Origin: Mariniblastus fucicola
GTDB taxonomy: Bacteria; Planctomycetota; Planctomycetia; Pirellulales; Pirellulaceae
Reading direction: 5' to 3'
NCBI RefSeq assembly: GCF_008087665.1
Contig: NZ_CP042912.1
Location: forward strand, 744,001 to 808,000
Length of the DNA: 64,000 nt
The notes below the pieces were generated by a model that saw nothing but the letters and a program-made list of their open reading frames with translations, was not told the DNA's origin and did not search any database. The translations under genes were made by a program, and so were the position numbers. Below, one piece after another: positions 1 to 9,523 of the stretch (positions are counted from its first letter, which is position 1; each line of letters starts with the position of its first letter).

Positions 1-2
1 GA

Positions 3-1100
3 GGAACGCTGGTTGAGCTTTCGAGTTCCCAGTTGGACCTCATTGTTGACGGCGCGGAAACGGAGCCGAAGGGCAAGTTTCTTGCATCGGTCAACGTGGA
101 TCGAATTCCGGAAACGGAGCTTTGGGAGTCATTGGGCTTCATTGAATCCGAAGCAGAAATCGGCCGGCTCTATACTCCCGCAATGCTGGCTGAACTGCTG
201 AACGTGCCGCTATCCACGGTTCGTCGTTGGCACCGCCGTGGTCTGATCAAGCCGCTGCGGCAAGTCAAAAAGTTGCCCTACTTTGATTTCGAGGAAGTCG
301 CATCGGCGCGGCGAATCGCAAGGCTGATCGCGGCGGGAAACACTCCAGCGGATATTGAAGCCAAGCTTTCCCGAATTGCCAAAGCTGAAAACTTGAATCA
401 GCGCTCACTTTCGCAGCTTTCGGTCATCGTCGAAGGCAAGGACGTTCTGCTGCGACAGGGCGACGGTTTGATTGAACCGGGAGGACAGCAGGTTTTGCCT
501 TTCGATTCGTTTGGTGATTCAGAAGAACAGACTGCGTCGCTCATTCCAATCGAGTTGGGACATCGAGCCAGTTTCAGTTCGGAAAACGATGCTTTTGCAT
601 TCAAGCTGGGCGATGAAGAAGATCTCTCTGTGCTTGCTCCTGACGAGTTGATCGAACTGGCGATCGAGCTTGAGGATGAAGGGGAGCTCTTCGGTGCGAT
701 TGATTGTTATCGATCGATTTTGATGTCGACCGGGCCGTCTGCTGATATTTCGTTTCGCATTGCCGAGTTGCTGTATCAGGCCGGCGATCTGTCGGCGGCC
801 CGCGAGCGATACTACGGTGCGGTTGAGCTTGAGCCGTCGTACGTTGAGGCACGAGCGAGCTTGGGTTGTGTGCTGATGGAGCTGGGTGAAACGGAAATGG
901 CAATTTCCTGCTTCGAAGGAACGCTGGATCAGCATCCGGATTACCCCGACGTGCACTTTCATTTGGCAAAACTGCTGACCGAATCCGGTCGGGCCGACGA
1001 AGCCAAAAATCACTGGGAGGCGTTTCTGCAACTGGCTCCCAAAAGCCCTTGGGCCGAAGAAGCCCGTTCGCAGCTTGGCGAAGAGTCGTCGCGCGGGTAG
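3..1100 (+). CDS. MerR-type HTH and TPR protein (5' end outside window)
   Basis: The reading frame is open to the left edge of the window. The first possible in-window start (TTG at 33) has no convincing ribosome site, so the gene is probably truncated by the window. About 50 residues after that codon is a MerR-like winged-helix segment (YTPAMLAELLNVPLSTVRRW, then RGLIKP), followed by a linker. From about residue 205 there are tetratricopeptide repeats (DELIELAIELEDEGELFGAI, and a repeat with ARASLGCVLMELGETEMAI). The HTH suggests DNA binding and the TPRs protein-protein contacts. This domain pairing is known from planctomycete proteins of unproven role. Its regulon cannot be inferred from the sequence. 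hslV follows on the same strand after about 115 bases and could be co-transcribed. Confidence 0.75.
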   Translation, partial: GTLVELSSSQLDLIVDGAETEPKGKFLASVNVDRIPETELWESLGFIESEAEIGRLYTPAMLAELLNVPLSTVRRWHRRGLIKPLRQVKKLPYFDFEEVASARRIARLIAAGNTPADIEAKLSRIAKAENLNQRSLSQLSVIVEGKDVLLRQGDGLIEPGGQQVLPFDSFGDSEEQTASLIPIELGHRASFSSENDAFAFKLGDEEDLSVLAPDELIELAIELEDEGELFGAIDCYRSILMSTGPSADISFRIAELLYQAGDLSAARERYYGAVELEPSYVEARASLGCVLMELGETEMAISCFEGTLDQHPDYPDVHFHLAKLLTESGRADEAKNHWEAFLQLAPKSPWAEEARSQLGEESSRG

Positions 1101-1214
1101 GTTGTGCAGCTGCCAACCGTTCGTTCGACGCCACGCCGCAGGCGAGTGCGCCGCATTGCTGCCGCCACTATCGCCCACTGCGTGCTGTTAAGCATTCCTG
1201 AATTCCAGACCGTT

Positions 1215-1751
1215 ATGAAAATTCACGCAACTACCATTCTCACCGTTGAAAAAGACGGCCAGGTCGCCATGGGCGGCGACGGACAGGTCACTCTCGGCAG
1301 CGCCGTGATGAAGTCGGACGCGATGAAAATCCGCAAATTGCTTGATGGCACAGTCCTCGTCGGATTCGCTGGTAGCAGCGCCGATGCGTTTGCCTTGATG
1401 GAGCGATTCGAATCGTTTCTAAAGGATTCACCGAAGAATATCACGCGTGCGGCTACGGAATTGGCGAAGCAATGGCGGATGGACAAGGCCCTGCGTCAAC
1501 TGGAGGCGCTGCTGATCACCACGGATGGCAAAACGATCCTGCTGGTTAGCGGAACGGGCGACGTCATTTCACCCACCGACGGAATCGCCGGAATCGGATC
1601 CGGAGGAAACTTTGCAATCGCCGCAGCACGTGCACTCAAGCAGCACAGCGAACTGTCGGCGGAAGAGATCGTAAAAGAGAGTCTTACCATCGCTGGCGGC
1701 ATCGATATCTATACCAACACGAACATCGTCGTCGAGAAAATCGACGACTGA
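1215..1751 (+). CDS. hslV: ATP-dependent protease peptidase subunit HslV
   Basis: This is the proteolytic core of the HslUV (ClpYQ) machine, a cytoplasmic threonine protease that forms stacked rings capped by the HslU unfoldase. The protein of 178 residues begins [11 protein letters not shown]. The nucleophile should be the first Thr of TTI, exposed after removal of a short MKIHA leader, as in HslV proteins of several non-enteric phyla. Family motifs include [43 protein letters not shown] and a C-terminal IYTN. The frame is open upstream to 1104, but the ATG at 1215 gives the family's usual N-terminus. hslU follows after 109 bases, which fits the conserved hslV-hslU order. Confidence 0.95.
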   Translation: MKIHATTILTVEKDGQVAMGGDGQVTLGSAVMKSDAMKIRKLLDGTVLVGFAGSSADAFALMERFESFLKDSPKNITRAATELAKQWRMDKALRQLEALLITTDGKTILLVSGTGDVISPTDGIAGIGSGGNFAIAAARALKQHSELSAEEIVKESLTIAGGIDIYTNTNIVVEKIDD

Positions 1752-1754
1752 ATT

Positions 1755-1805
1755 ACAAGCCCGAAGCGCAAGCGAGTGAGTCGACCGCGATATTCACTGG
1801 CTTGT
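1755..1805. repeat. REP-like element with ACAAGCC/GGCTTGT ends
   Basis: Between hslV and hslU is a small dyad. ACAAGCC (1755-1761) pairs with GGCTTGT (1799-1805), and between them lies the phrase CCGAAGCGCAAGCGAGTGAG. From memory, this kind of phrase recurs between genes in Rhodopirellula-like genomes, so I read it as a REP-type dispersed element. Only one copy was seen in this window. It could also form a weak attenuating hairpin inside the hslVU transcript. Confidence 0.4.
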
Positions 1806-1860
1806 ATTGGCAAACCCAAACCAACTACTTCACACTGCACACTGCCAACTTCAAACTAAA

Positions 1861-3213
1861 ATGAAAACCCAACTCAAACCTCGCGAAACCGTAGAGCAAC
1901 TTGACCGCTACATCGTCGGCCAGGCTGATGCCAAACGCGCTGTCGCCGTCGCGATGCGAAACCGTTGGCGCCGCCAGCAACTATCCGCAGAGATGCGCCA
2001 CGAAGTCTCGCCCAAAAATATTCTGATGATCGGCTCTACCGGTGTCGGGAAAACGGAAATCGCGCGGCGTTTGGCAAAGTTGACCGGTTCGCCGTTTATA
2101 AAAGTAGAAGCCTCCAAGTACACCGAAGTCGGCTACTACGGTCGTGATGTCGAGAGCATGGTCCGTGAACTGGTCGACAACGCGATCACGATCGTAAGAA
2201 CTTCGGAGCAGGAGCGGCTTAAACCGCAAGCCGATCAGAAAACGGAAGACCGGTTGGTAGAATTGCTCTGCCCGTCTCCCGGCAGCACACCATTTGGCGG
2301 GAGTCTGTCGGACGCGATGAAGCCGGAGCCTGATGAGTCTTTCGAACGCACTCGCGAAAAGATGCGAAAAATGCTGGTCGACGGCGACCTCGAAGACCGC
2401 CTGGTCGAAGTCCGTGTCGAGCAGAAATCGGCGCCGATGATGATCGGCGGCATGGGCATGGATCAGATGGACGGCGACTTCCAGGGCATGCTGGAAAAGA
2501 TTATGCCGAAGTCGCAGTCGAAGCGGGAAGTGAAAGTCAGCGACGCGCGAAAGATCATTTTCGAGCAACAGTGCGATGCAATGATGGATGAAGAGGCCGT
2601 CAATGCGACTGCGATCGCGCTGGCGGAAAACGAAGGCATGATCTTTCTGGACGAAATCGACAAAGTCATTGCTTCTGAATCCAAGTCCGCCGACGTTTCA
2701 CGCCAGGGGGTTCAGCGTGACTTGTTGCCGATCGTCGAAGGAACATCGGTCAAGACTCGCCACGGCTACATCCAGACGGATCACATTCTGTTCATCGCTG
2801 CCGGAGCCTTTCACAAAAACCAACCCAGCGACTTGATGCCGGAGCTACAGGGACGATTTCCGATTCGTGTCGAGCTAAGCGATTTGACTGAAGGCGATTT
2901 CGTTCGCATCCTCACCGAACCGAAAAACAGCCTGACGCGTCAGTATGCGGCGCTGCTGGATACCGAAGGCGTGAAGCTGGAGTTCGCTGACGATGGCGTT
3001 TTGGAACTTGCCCGAATCGCGACGCGAGTCAACGAGACGACGGTGAACATCGGTGCTCGTCGGCTGTACACGATTCTGGAACACTTGCTGGAGGAGCTCA
3101 GTTTTGAGGCTCCGGACATGTCGACAGGAGAGATTACGATTAACGCGGCCTACGTCCAGGAACGGCTCGGGAAAATCGTGGAGGACGAAGACTTGAGCCG
3201 CTACATTCTCTAG
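1861..3213 (+). CDS. hslU: ATP-dependent protease ATPase subunit HslU
   Basis: This is the AAA+ unfoldase that recognises substrates and threads them into HslV. It has 450 residues starting MKTQLKPRETVEQLDRYIVG. Walker A is GSTGVGKTEIARRL, followed by the HslU pore-region sequence KYTEVGYYGRDVESMVREL. Walker B is GMIFLDEIDKV, and the family block VSRQGVQRDLLPIVEG follows. A large I-domain insertion lies between, including the Met-rich MMIGGMGMDQMDGDFQGM. The C-terminus ends DLSRYIL, the tail that normally docks into HslV. The frame is open back to 1807, but that extension reads low-complexity intergenic DNA and the ATG at 1861 matches the family start. Confidence 0.96.
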   Translation: MKTQLKPRETVEQLDRYIVGQADAKRAVAVAMRNRWRRQQLSAEMRHEVSPKNILMIGSTGVGKTEIARRLAKLTGSPFIKVEASKYTEVGYYGRDVESMVRELVDNAITIVRTSEQERLKPQADQKTEDRLVELLCPSPGSTPFGGSLSDAMKPEPDESFERTREKMRKMLVDGDLEDRLVEVRVEQKSAPMMIGGMGMDQMDGDFQGMLEKIMPKSQSKREVKVSDARKIIFEQQCDAMMDEEAVNATAIALAENEGMIFLDEIDKVIASESKSADVSRQGVQRDLLPIVEGTSVKTRHGYIQTDHILFIAAGAFHKNQPSDLMPELQGRFPIRVELSDLTEGDFVRILTEPKNSLTRQYAALLDTEGVKLEFADDGVLELARIATRVNETTVNIGARRLYTILEHLLEELSFEAPDMSTGEITINAAYVQERLGKIVEDEDLSRYIL

Positions 3214-3243
3214 TGGCCCGTCAAACCTGCGTTGACAGGCCCA
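3214..3243 (+). terminator. possible weak hairpin terminator after hslU
   Basis: Immediately after the hslU stop, TGGCCCGTCAA can pair with TTGACAGGCCCA, with one bulge and one mismatch. Only a short T-rich stretch (CGTTTCC) follows, so termination would be partial at best. The rest of the gap to pgk shows no other clear signal. Confidence 0.35.
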
Positions 3244-3343
3244 TCGTTTCCGCATCGTCCGCGGTTCAAAATCCGAGGGTGGATGCGACGCTCTTAATCG
3301 ATTAAATTTCCTCTCTCCAGAAACTCCTAAACACAGAAACACC

Positions 3344-4528
3344 ATGGCCAAACAAACCATTGCCAACGTCGATGTCGCTTCAAAAACTGTACTCATGCGA
3401 GTCGATTTCAATGTGCCGCTCGATGATGACCTGAAAATCACTGACGACCGTCGCATCGAAATGGCTTTGCCCAGCATCAAATCCGTCATCGAACGCGGTG
3501 GCAAGCTGATTCTCATGAGCCACCTCGGCCGTCCGAAGGGCGAAGCCAATCCGAAGATGAGCCTCAAGCCTGCGGCCGATCGCTTGGCAGAGATTCTTGG
3601 ATCGCCGGTGTACTTCGCCAGCGATACGGTTGGTCCGGATGCGAGTGCGAAAGTCGAAGCCCTCGCCGATGGAGAAATTCTGGTTCTCGAGAACCTGCGT
3701 TTTGATGAGCGCGAGAAGAATGGCGATGAAGGGTTTTCGGCACAACTGGCTGCTTTCGCTGACATCTATTGCAACAACGCGTTCGGAACGTGCCATCGCG
3801 AGCACGCATCCATGTTCGGCGTTCCCAAAGCGATGGGCGACAAGCCAAAGGTTGTCGGTTCGCTTGTTGAGAAAGAAATCAAATATCTCAGCGACGTGAT
3901 CGCGAATCCGGAACGGCCCTTCGTCGCCATTCTCGGCGGCGCGAAAGTCAGCGACAAAATCAAAGTCATCGAAAACCTGTTAGGCATCTGCGATCACGTT
4001 ATCATTGGCGGAGCGATGGCCTATACGTTTTCGCTCGCTCAAGGCGGCAAGGTCGGAGGCAGTTTGGTCGAGCCGGACTATGTTGAGCTTGCGAAATCGC
4101 TGATCGAAAAAGGTGGCGACAAGTTGGTGCTTCCTGTCGATACCCATTGCGGCGACGACTTCAGTGCCGACTGCAACAAGCAGGTTGTTGCCGCAGGCGA
4201 AATTCCGGACGGCTGGGAAGGATTCGACATCGGCCCTGAATCGGCGAAGAAGTTTGCCGAGATCATCAAGTCAGCGAAAACAGTGGTTTGGAACGGGCCG
4301 ATGGGCGTGTTTGAGATGGCTCCGTTTGCCGAAGGCACTAAAACCGTTGCACAGGCGATTGCCGATGGCGACGCGGTTTCCATTATCGGCGGTGGCGACA
4401 GCGCCGCAGCCGTGGCGCAGCTTGGCTTCGAAGATTCGGTGACGCACGTCAGCACCGGCGGCGGGGCAAGCCTGGCGATGCTTGAGGGTAAAAGCTTCGC
4501 CGCAGTCGAAGCACTGGACGAAGCCTAG
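3344..4528 (+). CDS. pgk: phosphoglycerate kinase
   Basis: This glycolytic and gluconeogenic enzyme interconverts 1,3-bisphosphoglycerate + ADP and 3-phosphoglycerate + ATP. The 394-residue length is normal for bacteria. Diagnostic segments are [10 protein letters not shown], the substrate loop [38 protein letters not shown] and the nucleotide loop [11 protein letters not shown]. One oddity is that the usual NDAFGTAHR block reads [14 protein letters not shown], with Asn in place of the common Asp. It is transcribed alone and converges on the signalling operon on the other strand, 75 bases away. Identity is secure. Confidence 0.97.
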   Translation: MAKQTIANVDVASKTVLMRVDFNVPLDDDLKITDDRRIEMALPSIKSVIERGGKLILMSHLGRPKGEANPKMSLKPAADRLAEILGSPVYFASDTVGPDASAKVEALADGEILVLENLRFDEREKNGDEGFSAQLAAFADIYCNNAFGTCHREHASMFGVPKAMGDKPKVVGSLVEKEIKYLSDVIANPERPFVAILGGAKVSDKIKVIENLLGICDHVIIGGAMAYTFSLAQGGKVGGSLVEPDYVELAKSLIEKGGDKLVLPVDTHCGDDFSADCNKQVVAAGEIPDGWEGFDIGPESAKKFAEIIKSAKTVVWNGPMGVFEMAPFAEGTKTVAQAIADGDAVSIIGGGDSAAAVAQLGFEDSVTHVSTGGGASLAMLEGKSFAAVEALDEA

Positions 4529-4603
4529 GTTTCCGGCGCGCGACTGCCAAAAGAAAACGGGCGATGTGCTCGCTCTAAATTGCCAATCTGGCATTGGGAA
4601 GTT

Positions 4604-6199
4604 TCAATTCTGACGGACGCTGCACCAGCGGTCCAGCGTCTGCAGAAACTGAGCTCGGTTGATCGGCTTGGTCACCAAGTCGTTGGCACCTGCCGAAAGA
4701 GCACTTTCGCGAATCCCGCCAATCGCGTCAGCAGTAAGAATGACAATCGGAATTTTCACATCTTGCGATCGCAGTCGGCGGGTGACTTCCAGACCATCGA
4801 CTTGTGGCATTTGAATATCGGTCACGATTACGTCGGCTGCAGCGTTGTTTGAGCCAACAAAATCCAGAAGCTGTTGGCCATCTTCGACAACGATCACCTT
4901 CCCACCAGCGCTTTCAATAAACTTTGTAATGACAAAACGGGTGGCCCGCATGTCTTCCGCGACCAGAATTTTTCGCCCGCGAAGATTCTCGTTTTCGGCG
5001 GTTTCCCTCGCGACCGATTGATCTGAGACGATGGTTGGTTGAGTGAGTTCGCGAATTGGAATGATGACCGTAAAGCAGCTTCCTTTTCCGGGCTGGCTCT
5101 CCGCGTGAATCGTTCCATTCATCGCGGTGGCCAGTCGGCGACAGATCGCCAGGCCTAAACCGGTTCCTTTGACCTGCTCCGTTTTGTCCTGTCCGACCTG
5201 AACGAACGGCCTAAAAACGTTTTCCAGGTCTTGTGCATTTATGCCCCGACCGGTGTCGCGAATCTCAAACTTTAGCTTTGACTGATTTCCGTCACGATCC
5301 AGATCGACATTGACCGCGACCTCACCCGAAGGCGAAAACTTGATCGCGTTGCCAATCAGATTCACCAAAATTTGACGCAGCCGGATCGGATCAAGCTCGG
5401 CAGCGACGGGAATCGAATCCGAAGCGTTGAGCGTCATCGAGATATCGTTGTCTTTGGCGCGCACCGCCATCATTTGAGTCGTGTCTTCGAGAAACGGCAG
5501 CAAGTCAGTGGGCTGAGGATTAATCTCCAGCATTCCGGCTTCCATTTTGGTCAGGTCCAGCAGGTCGTTGACGATTTCGATCAGATAGTTGCCATTGTCG
5601 CGAATCATTTCCGCCATGTGATGCTGTTCGTCGCCTAGTGACTGGCCGAGCAACAGTTCCGCCAGTCCAACAACAGCCGTCATCGGCGTGCGGATCTCGT
5701 GGCTAATGTTCCCGATCAAAGTCGATTTTGCGCGGTTGGCTGCGTCGGCAGCACGCTGGCTCTCGCGCAGCTTGAGCATCATCTTGTGGCGTTCGATCGC
5801 GTTGTCGACCGTCCGATGCAAGACCTCCGGATAGATCGAATCCTTCCCGATATAGTCCTGTGCTCCGTTCTGCAGCGCGATCTTCGCGTTGTCAGCGTCC
5901 CGGTTTCCCGTCAGGACAATGACGGGCAAGGAAGTCGTCGAGTTTTCATCCGTTGAAAGGTTCTCTAGAAACTCCAGACCGCTCATGATCGGCATGTCGA
6001 GATCCACGATCACACAATCGGGTTCCCAGTCATCGTCTGCGTGGCACAGTTCAAGACCATCGCGACCGTTGTTCGCTTCACGAAACGAATACCGCCGCAG
6101 CGGTGCGCCGCGAATCAGCGCCGAGCGGACGCGTGCGCGGTCTTCTTGCGAGTCGTCGATCAAAATGATTCTCTGGTTGCCACCGTTGCTATTCGGCAT
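4604..6199 (-). CDS. hybrid histidine kinase, REC-HisKA-HATPase-REC
   Basis: This is a cytoplasmic signalling protein of 531 residues with no membrane segment. An N-terminal receiver (LIDDSQEDRARVR, phospho-acceptor in VIVDLDMP, conserved Lys in YIGKD) is followed by a coiled linker. Next come HisKA with its phospho-accepting His (GNISHEIRTPMTAVVGLAEL) and HATPase_c (N-box LVNLIGNAIKFS, DTGRGI, GTGLGLAICRRL). A second receiver ends the protein (ILVAEDMRAT, acceptor in IVTDIQMPQVDG). I chose the ATG at 6199 because it overlaps the stop of the preceding response regulator by 11 bases. That overlap suggests translational coupling and membership of the bacteriophytochrome operon. The receiver at each end suggests it takes phosphate from the upstream kinase and passes it on (inference). 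Confidence 0.9.
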   Translation of the reverse strand: MPNSNGGNQRIILIDDSQEDRARVRSALIRGAPLRRYSFREANNGRDGLELCHADDDWEPDCVIVDLDMPIMSGLEFLENLSTDENSTTSLPVIVLTGNRDADNAKIALQNGAQDYIGKDSIYPEVLHRTVDNAIERHKMMLKLRESQRAADAANRAKSTLIGNISHEIRTPMTAVVGLAELLLGQSLGDEQHHMAEMIRDNGNYLIEIVNDLLDLTKMEAGMLEINPQPTDLLPFLEDTTQMMAVRAKDNDISMTLNASDSIPVAAELDPIRLRQILVNLIGNAIKFSPSGEVAVNVDLDRDGNQSKLKFEIRDTGRGINAQDLENVFRPFVQVGQDKTEQVKGTGLGLAICRRLATAMNGTIHAESQPGKGSCFTVIIPIRELTQPTIVSDQSVARETAENENLRGRKILVAEDMRATRFVITKFIESAGGKVIVVEDGQQLLDFVGSNNAAADVIVTDIQMPQVDGLEVTRRLRSQDVKIPIVILTADAIGGIRESALSAGANDLVTKPINRAQFLQTLDRWCSVRQN

Positions 6200-6638
6200 G
6201 GGTCTCGCTCCTCGCCGGTTCGGCCAGATCCGCTTCTTCAAGCCAGTAATTCAGAATCGTCTTCAGCCGCGCAATCATCGTGGGCGTCTCCACCAGCTTT
6301 TCGTGAAACGCGTTGGCACCCAGCCGATAGCATTCGGCGACTTCGATCGGATTCGTTGACGTCGACAATACAACACAGGGCACCGTGCACAATCGCGCGT
6401 CTGATTTGAAGGCTTCCAAAGCTTCCATTCCGCCGACTCCCGGCATTCGCAAATCGAACAGCGCCAGAGAAGGATAATCAATCGTCGCGTCCCCAACCTG
6501 TTCGATCAGCGGTTCGGCTCGGTTGAAACGGGTCACCCGAATCGCTCGATCCGAATCTTCGCATGCGATTTCGAGAGCCTGGAAGTCCTCGTCGTTGTCT
6601 TCGAGCACCAGCAATTTCGCCACGCCAATTTTGGTCAT
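6189..6638 (-). CDS. single-domain response regulator (phytochrome-associated, Rcp1/CheY-like)
   Basis: A stand-alone receiver of 149 residues with no output domain. The acidic pocket is LLVLEDNDEDF, the phospho-acceptor Asp lies in LALFDLRMPG, the switch Thr/Ser region is VVLSTSTNP, and the conserved Lys is in AFHEK. The extended alpha4 insertion (NPIEVAECYRLGANAF) is typical of the Rcp1-type regulators that sit next to phytochromes. Its start overlaps the end of the phytochrome gene by four bases (ATGA-type junction). The obvious inferred role is phosphotransfer from the phytochrome kinase, perhaps onward to the hybrid kinase encoded next. Confidence 0.9.
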   Translation of the reverse strand: MTKIGVAKLLVLEDNDEDFQALEIACEDSDRAIRVTRFNRAEPLIEQVGDATIDYPSLALFDLRMPGVGGMEALEAFKSDARLCTVPCVVLSTSTNPIEVAECYRLGANAFHEKLVETPTMIARLKTILNYWLEEADLAEPARSETHAE

Positions 6639-8875
6639 TCGGTTTCGCCCAGAGTAAAGTAAAACGAAGTTCCGTTGCCGACAGACTCTATCGCAATCGT
6701 GCCGCCATGTCGTTCGACCATTCTTCGGACGATCGTCAATCCAGCACCTGATCCTCCTCCGTAAACGTCGCGATCGTGCAGCCGTCGAAAGATCTCGAAT
6801 ACCTGCTCGTGATGTTCCGGCGCGATCCCAATGCCATTGTCCTTGACCTGAACCGTCTTGACGCCTGTTTCGGGGAGATGACTGAGCGGAGTTTCTGCAG
6901 TCGGGAGCACCGCAATTTCGATGCGTTTTGGATTGGAGTCGTTGTATTTTATGGCGTTAGTCACGAGGTTGCCAATAATTTCCCGGACACAGGCGAAATC
7001 ACCACGAAGCTGCCCGCCGGTCACGATTTTGATCTCGACGTCGTCCGGTTGCCGACCCGCAAACAGGATGTCTTTCGCTTGATCAATGACTTCCTCCACC
7101 GGGAACGTTTCAAGGTTCAGGTCCGCCCGGCCTGCCCTCGAAAATCGAAGCAATCCGTCGAGCAAATCGTTCATCCGTTTCACGATCCGCTTCAGGCCTT
7201 CCATTGACGACTGATAGTTGTCGTCCGACAGCGTTGCGGCGCGCTCCAGCAGATAAACGTAATGATGGATTCCACGCAGCGGTTCTTTCAGGTCGTGTGA
7301 AGCGGCATAGGCGAACGCGTCGAGGTCCGTGTTCAGACGCCGCAACTCATCGTTGGCCTGACGCAACCGCTCGGCCTTTTCGACAACCATTCTCTGTAGA
7401 CCGGTCGCCAGTGAATTCGCTGTCTCACGATCCGCTTCGGTCCAGGGGTTGCTTTTGTTTTCGCTTAATTTCTGCCAGGCCGCAAACGACTTCCGTGGAG
7501 TCAGGCGACCGGATTCGTTCGTGACCGATTTTTCCGGGTTGCCAGCCCAGAGGATGGTTTCCTGGACCGGTTTGCGGAAAAACAGCAGCATGCCGCCAAG
7601 ATGGTTGCCCAGTCGAATTGCCAACATGCCTGCGAGCCGATCGTGGTAGTCGTCCGCGGTCGGCAACCAACGCCTCAGCTCTTCGGTGTAAGCAACTGTT
7701 TCTTCCGGTCGCCGCGATAGCTCGGTCGCAATCTCCTCCACCGCTGTCAGGTTCGGAACTTCGCCCCAGAAAAAATTCTGCTCTTCTGAAAACCAAACCA
7801 GCCCGTCCGCGTCAAGCAATCCACAAATCGGCTCTGCAGATCGCTCGAGGCCTTTGGCGAGATCATCAAAGTTGGTCAGCACGACCAGATGCTCGCCAAT
7901 CGTATCTGAAATCATGACCTGTCGACGCAAGTATTCCTGCTGCCGACGGCTGGTCAGGTAGGCCGACAGCACAGAGCCGCACAACTCGCAGGCGTCTCGC
8001 AGTTCTGGCGACACGATCTTCGCCGAATTGTGATGACAGGCGATAAGTCCCCAGAGTTGATTGCCTTTCATAACCGAGATCGACATGCTCGCGCCGACGC
8101 CCATGTTCGTCAGGTATTCGATATGAATCGGCGAGATCGCTCGCAAGCTCGAAAACGTCATGTTGAGCCGTGGCTGGTCTGGCGTCGCGTGTAGAATTGG
8201 CACGGGCATCGCACTGGTGTCGGCGATCGTGCGAATCCAGTTCAGCTCGTACAACCGCCGTGCGGGAAGAGGAATATCGGTCGCCGGGTAGTGCAGTCCC
8301 AGATAGGCTTCCTGGTTTTCGTTTTTCGATTCTGCAATCACGTTGCCATGGCCGTCAGGCAAAAACTGATACAACATCACTCGGTCAAACCCGGTGAAAT
8401 TACGGACTCGATCGACGACGGTGCGATAGGCGTCCTCGAGCGGTTGGCGTTCGATTTCGATGAATAGCTGCCCTACCAAGTCGGCAACTTTCGCGGGCTC
8501 CTTGCCGATGGCTTCAAATTCAAAAATCGCCAAGCCATCACATCGATGTGCTGAAACAATCCAGCTACCTTTTTCGTTGCCGAAAGGTTGTCGCTTCGCA
8601 TGATCGCCGGAGTTCAGCGTGGAGACGGCGGCAAGCTGTGAAGCGAGATCAGGAAATGCCTTGACGAAGGTAAATCCCATCAGGTCTCCATCAGGCATCG
8701 CGGCAACTTCGCCACAATGTTCGCTGGCAGAGGCAATCGTTCGCGTAGACAGGTCGACCGCAATCAGATGGCCGTGTGGCTGGATCGTTTCGGGAACATG
8801 AATTGGTTCACGGTCGCAATTGGTGAGTTCGGTTTCGCCTTGCAGCGGCGTGTCTGGGAGTCTGGAATCACGCAT
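6635..8875 (-). CDS. bphP: bacteriophytochrome histidine kinase
   Basis: This is a red/far-red photoreceptor kinase of 746 residues. The domain order is PAS (about 15-120), GAF (about 140-300), PHY (about 315-490), HisKA and HATPase_c. Cys20, in NCDREPIHVPETIQPHG, is the biliverdin-attachment Cys of bacterial phytochromes. The GAF pocket motif HYPATDIPLPARRLYEL (Asp200) and the GLIACHHNSAK histidines are intact. The PHY tongue PRKSF and the WTEAD segment are present. The kinase part shows SHDLKEPLRG, NLVTNAIKYN and GGGSGAGLTIVRRM. The frame runs back to a TTG at 8893, but the ATG at 8875 gives an 8-base overlap with the heme oxygenase stop and the normal N-terminus. All residues needed for a functional biliverdin photoreceptor are visible. 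Confidence 0.95.
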   Translation of the reverse strand: MRDSRLPDTPLQGETELTNCDREPIHVPETIQPHGHLIAVDLSTRTIASASEHCGEVAAMPDGDLMGFTFVKAFPDLASQLAAVSTLNSGDHAKRQPFGNEKGSWIVSAHRCDGLAIFEFEAIGKEPAKVADLVGQLFIEIERQPLEDAYRTVVDRVRNFTGFDRVMLYQFLPDGHGNVIAESKNENQEAYLGLHYPATDIPLPARRLYELNWIRTIADTSAMPVPILHATPDQPRLNMTFSSLRAISPIHIEYLTNMGVGASMSISVMKGNQLWGLIACHHNSAKIVSPELRDACELCGSVLSAYLTSRRQQEYLRRQVMISDTIGEHLVVLTNFDDLAKGLERSAEPICGLLDADGLVWFSEEQNFFWGEVPNLTAVEEIATELSRRPEETVAYTEELRRWLPTADDYHDRLAGMLAIRLGNHLGGMLLFFRKPVQETILWAGNPEKSVTNESGRLTPRKSFAAWQKLSENKSNPWTEADRETANSLATGLQRMVVEKAERLRQANDELRRLNTDLDAFAYAASHDLKEPLRGIHHYVYLLERAATLSDDNYQSSMEGLKRIVKRMNDLLDGLLRFSRAGRADLNLETFPVEEVIDQAKDILFAGRQPDDVEIKIVTGGQLRGDFACVREIIGNLVTNAIKYNDSNPKRIEIAVLPTAETPLSHLPETGVKTVQVKDNGIGIAPEHHEQVFEIFRRLHDRDVYGGGSGAGLTIVRRMVERHGGTIAIESVGNGTSFYFTLGETE

Positions 8876-9485
8876 GGAGAGACGGATCCTCAAGCAGGCT
8901 TAACTCGGTGCGATTCCAACTTGAAAACTCACGCTCGAACTGGGCAAAGGCAAATCTGGCGGCCTGCACAACGTCGTCTTGGGACGCGTCGATTTGTCCG
9001 ATCCACGCAGTGAATCGTTTCCACATCTGCGGCGTCTCCGAGCCGTAGGCAGCAAAGAAGTTCGCTCCGTCGCTGGCTGAAAGTCCGAGTGAACGTTCGA
9101 AGCGCGGTAGCATCCCGGTGGCGCCGAGCGTCATGCCTTCCATTACGTAAGCGTATCCAGCAGCAGTCGCCAGCGAAATGGAATCGCGTCGCGGTACCGC
9201 GTGGAGTTCATCGGGGACGGATTCGCCAAGACTGATCAAATCACTACCGAGCCAGTTTGATTTTTGCAGTCGATCTTTGTAGTCCGGCATCGCGATGGAC
9301 GGATTGCAGGATGAAAAGAACGCGACGGCTGCTTCGCATGGCCTTATGGCTCGTAGATAGGCCACCAAGGCGGTGATGTAGGTTCGCCTGGAGCCAAGCA
9401 TGATCTTCAAGTCAATGAGCTCATGCAATCGCATATGTTGGTCCCGCGTTTTGGCGCGGAGCAGTTCCCGAATCCCGTTTGGCAC
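8868..9485 (-). CDS. bphO: biliverdin-forming heme oxygenase
   Basis: This enzyme opens heme to biliverdin, the chromophore of the phytochrome encoded directly downstream. The 205 residues carry the proximal-His helix of the family (LLRAKTRDQHMRLHELIDL) and the distal-helix glycine region AYVMEGMTLGATGM. The start is a GTG at 9485, supported by a GAAAGGG ribosome site a few bases upstream on the minus strand. The stop overlaps bphP, so oxygenase and photoreceptor should be made together. The family also includes plain iron-scavenging heme oxygenases, but this context argues for a chromophore role. Confidence 0.9.
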   Translation of the reverse strand: MPNGIRELLRAKTRDQHMRLHELIDLKIMLGSRRTYITALVAYLRAIRPCEAAVAFFSSCNPSIAMPDYKDRLQKSNWLGSDLISLGESVPDELHAVPRRDSISLATAAGYAYVMEGMTLGATGMLPRFERSLGLSASDGANFFAAYGSETPQMWKRFTAWIGQIDASQDDVVQAARFAFAQFEREFSSWNRTELSLLEDPSLHA

Positions 9486-9523
9486 ACTGTGCCCTTTCTC
9501 GTTTCAGCCTTTAATAAGCGACA

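Noticed and set aside
519-1178. 219-residue minus-strand frame near the left edge
   Set aside because: Shadow of the MerR/TPR gene, with no start signal and no family features.
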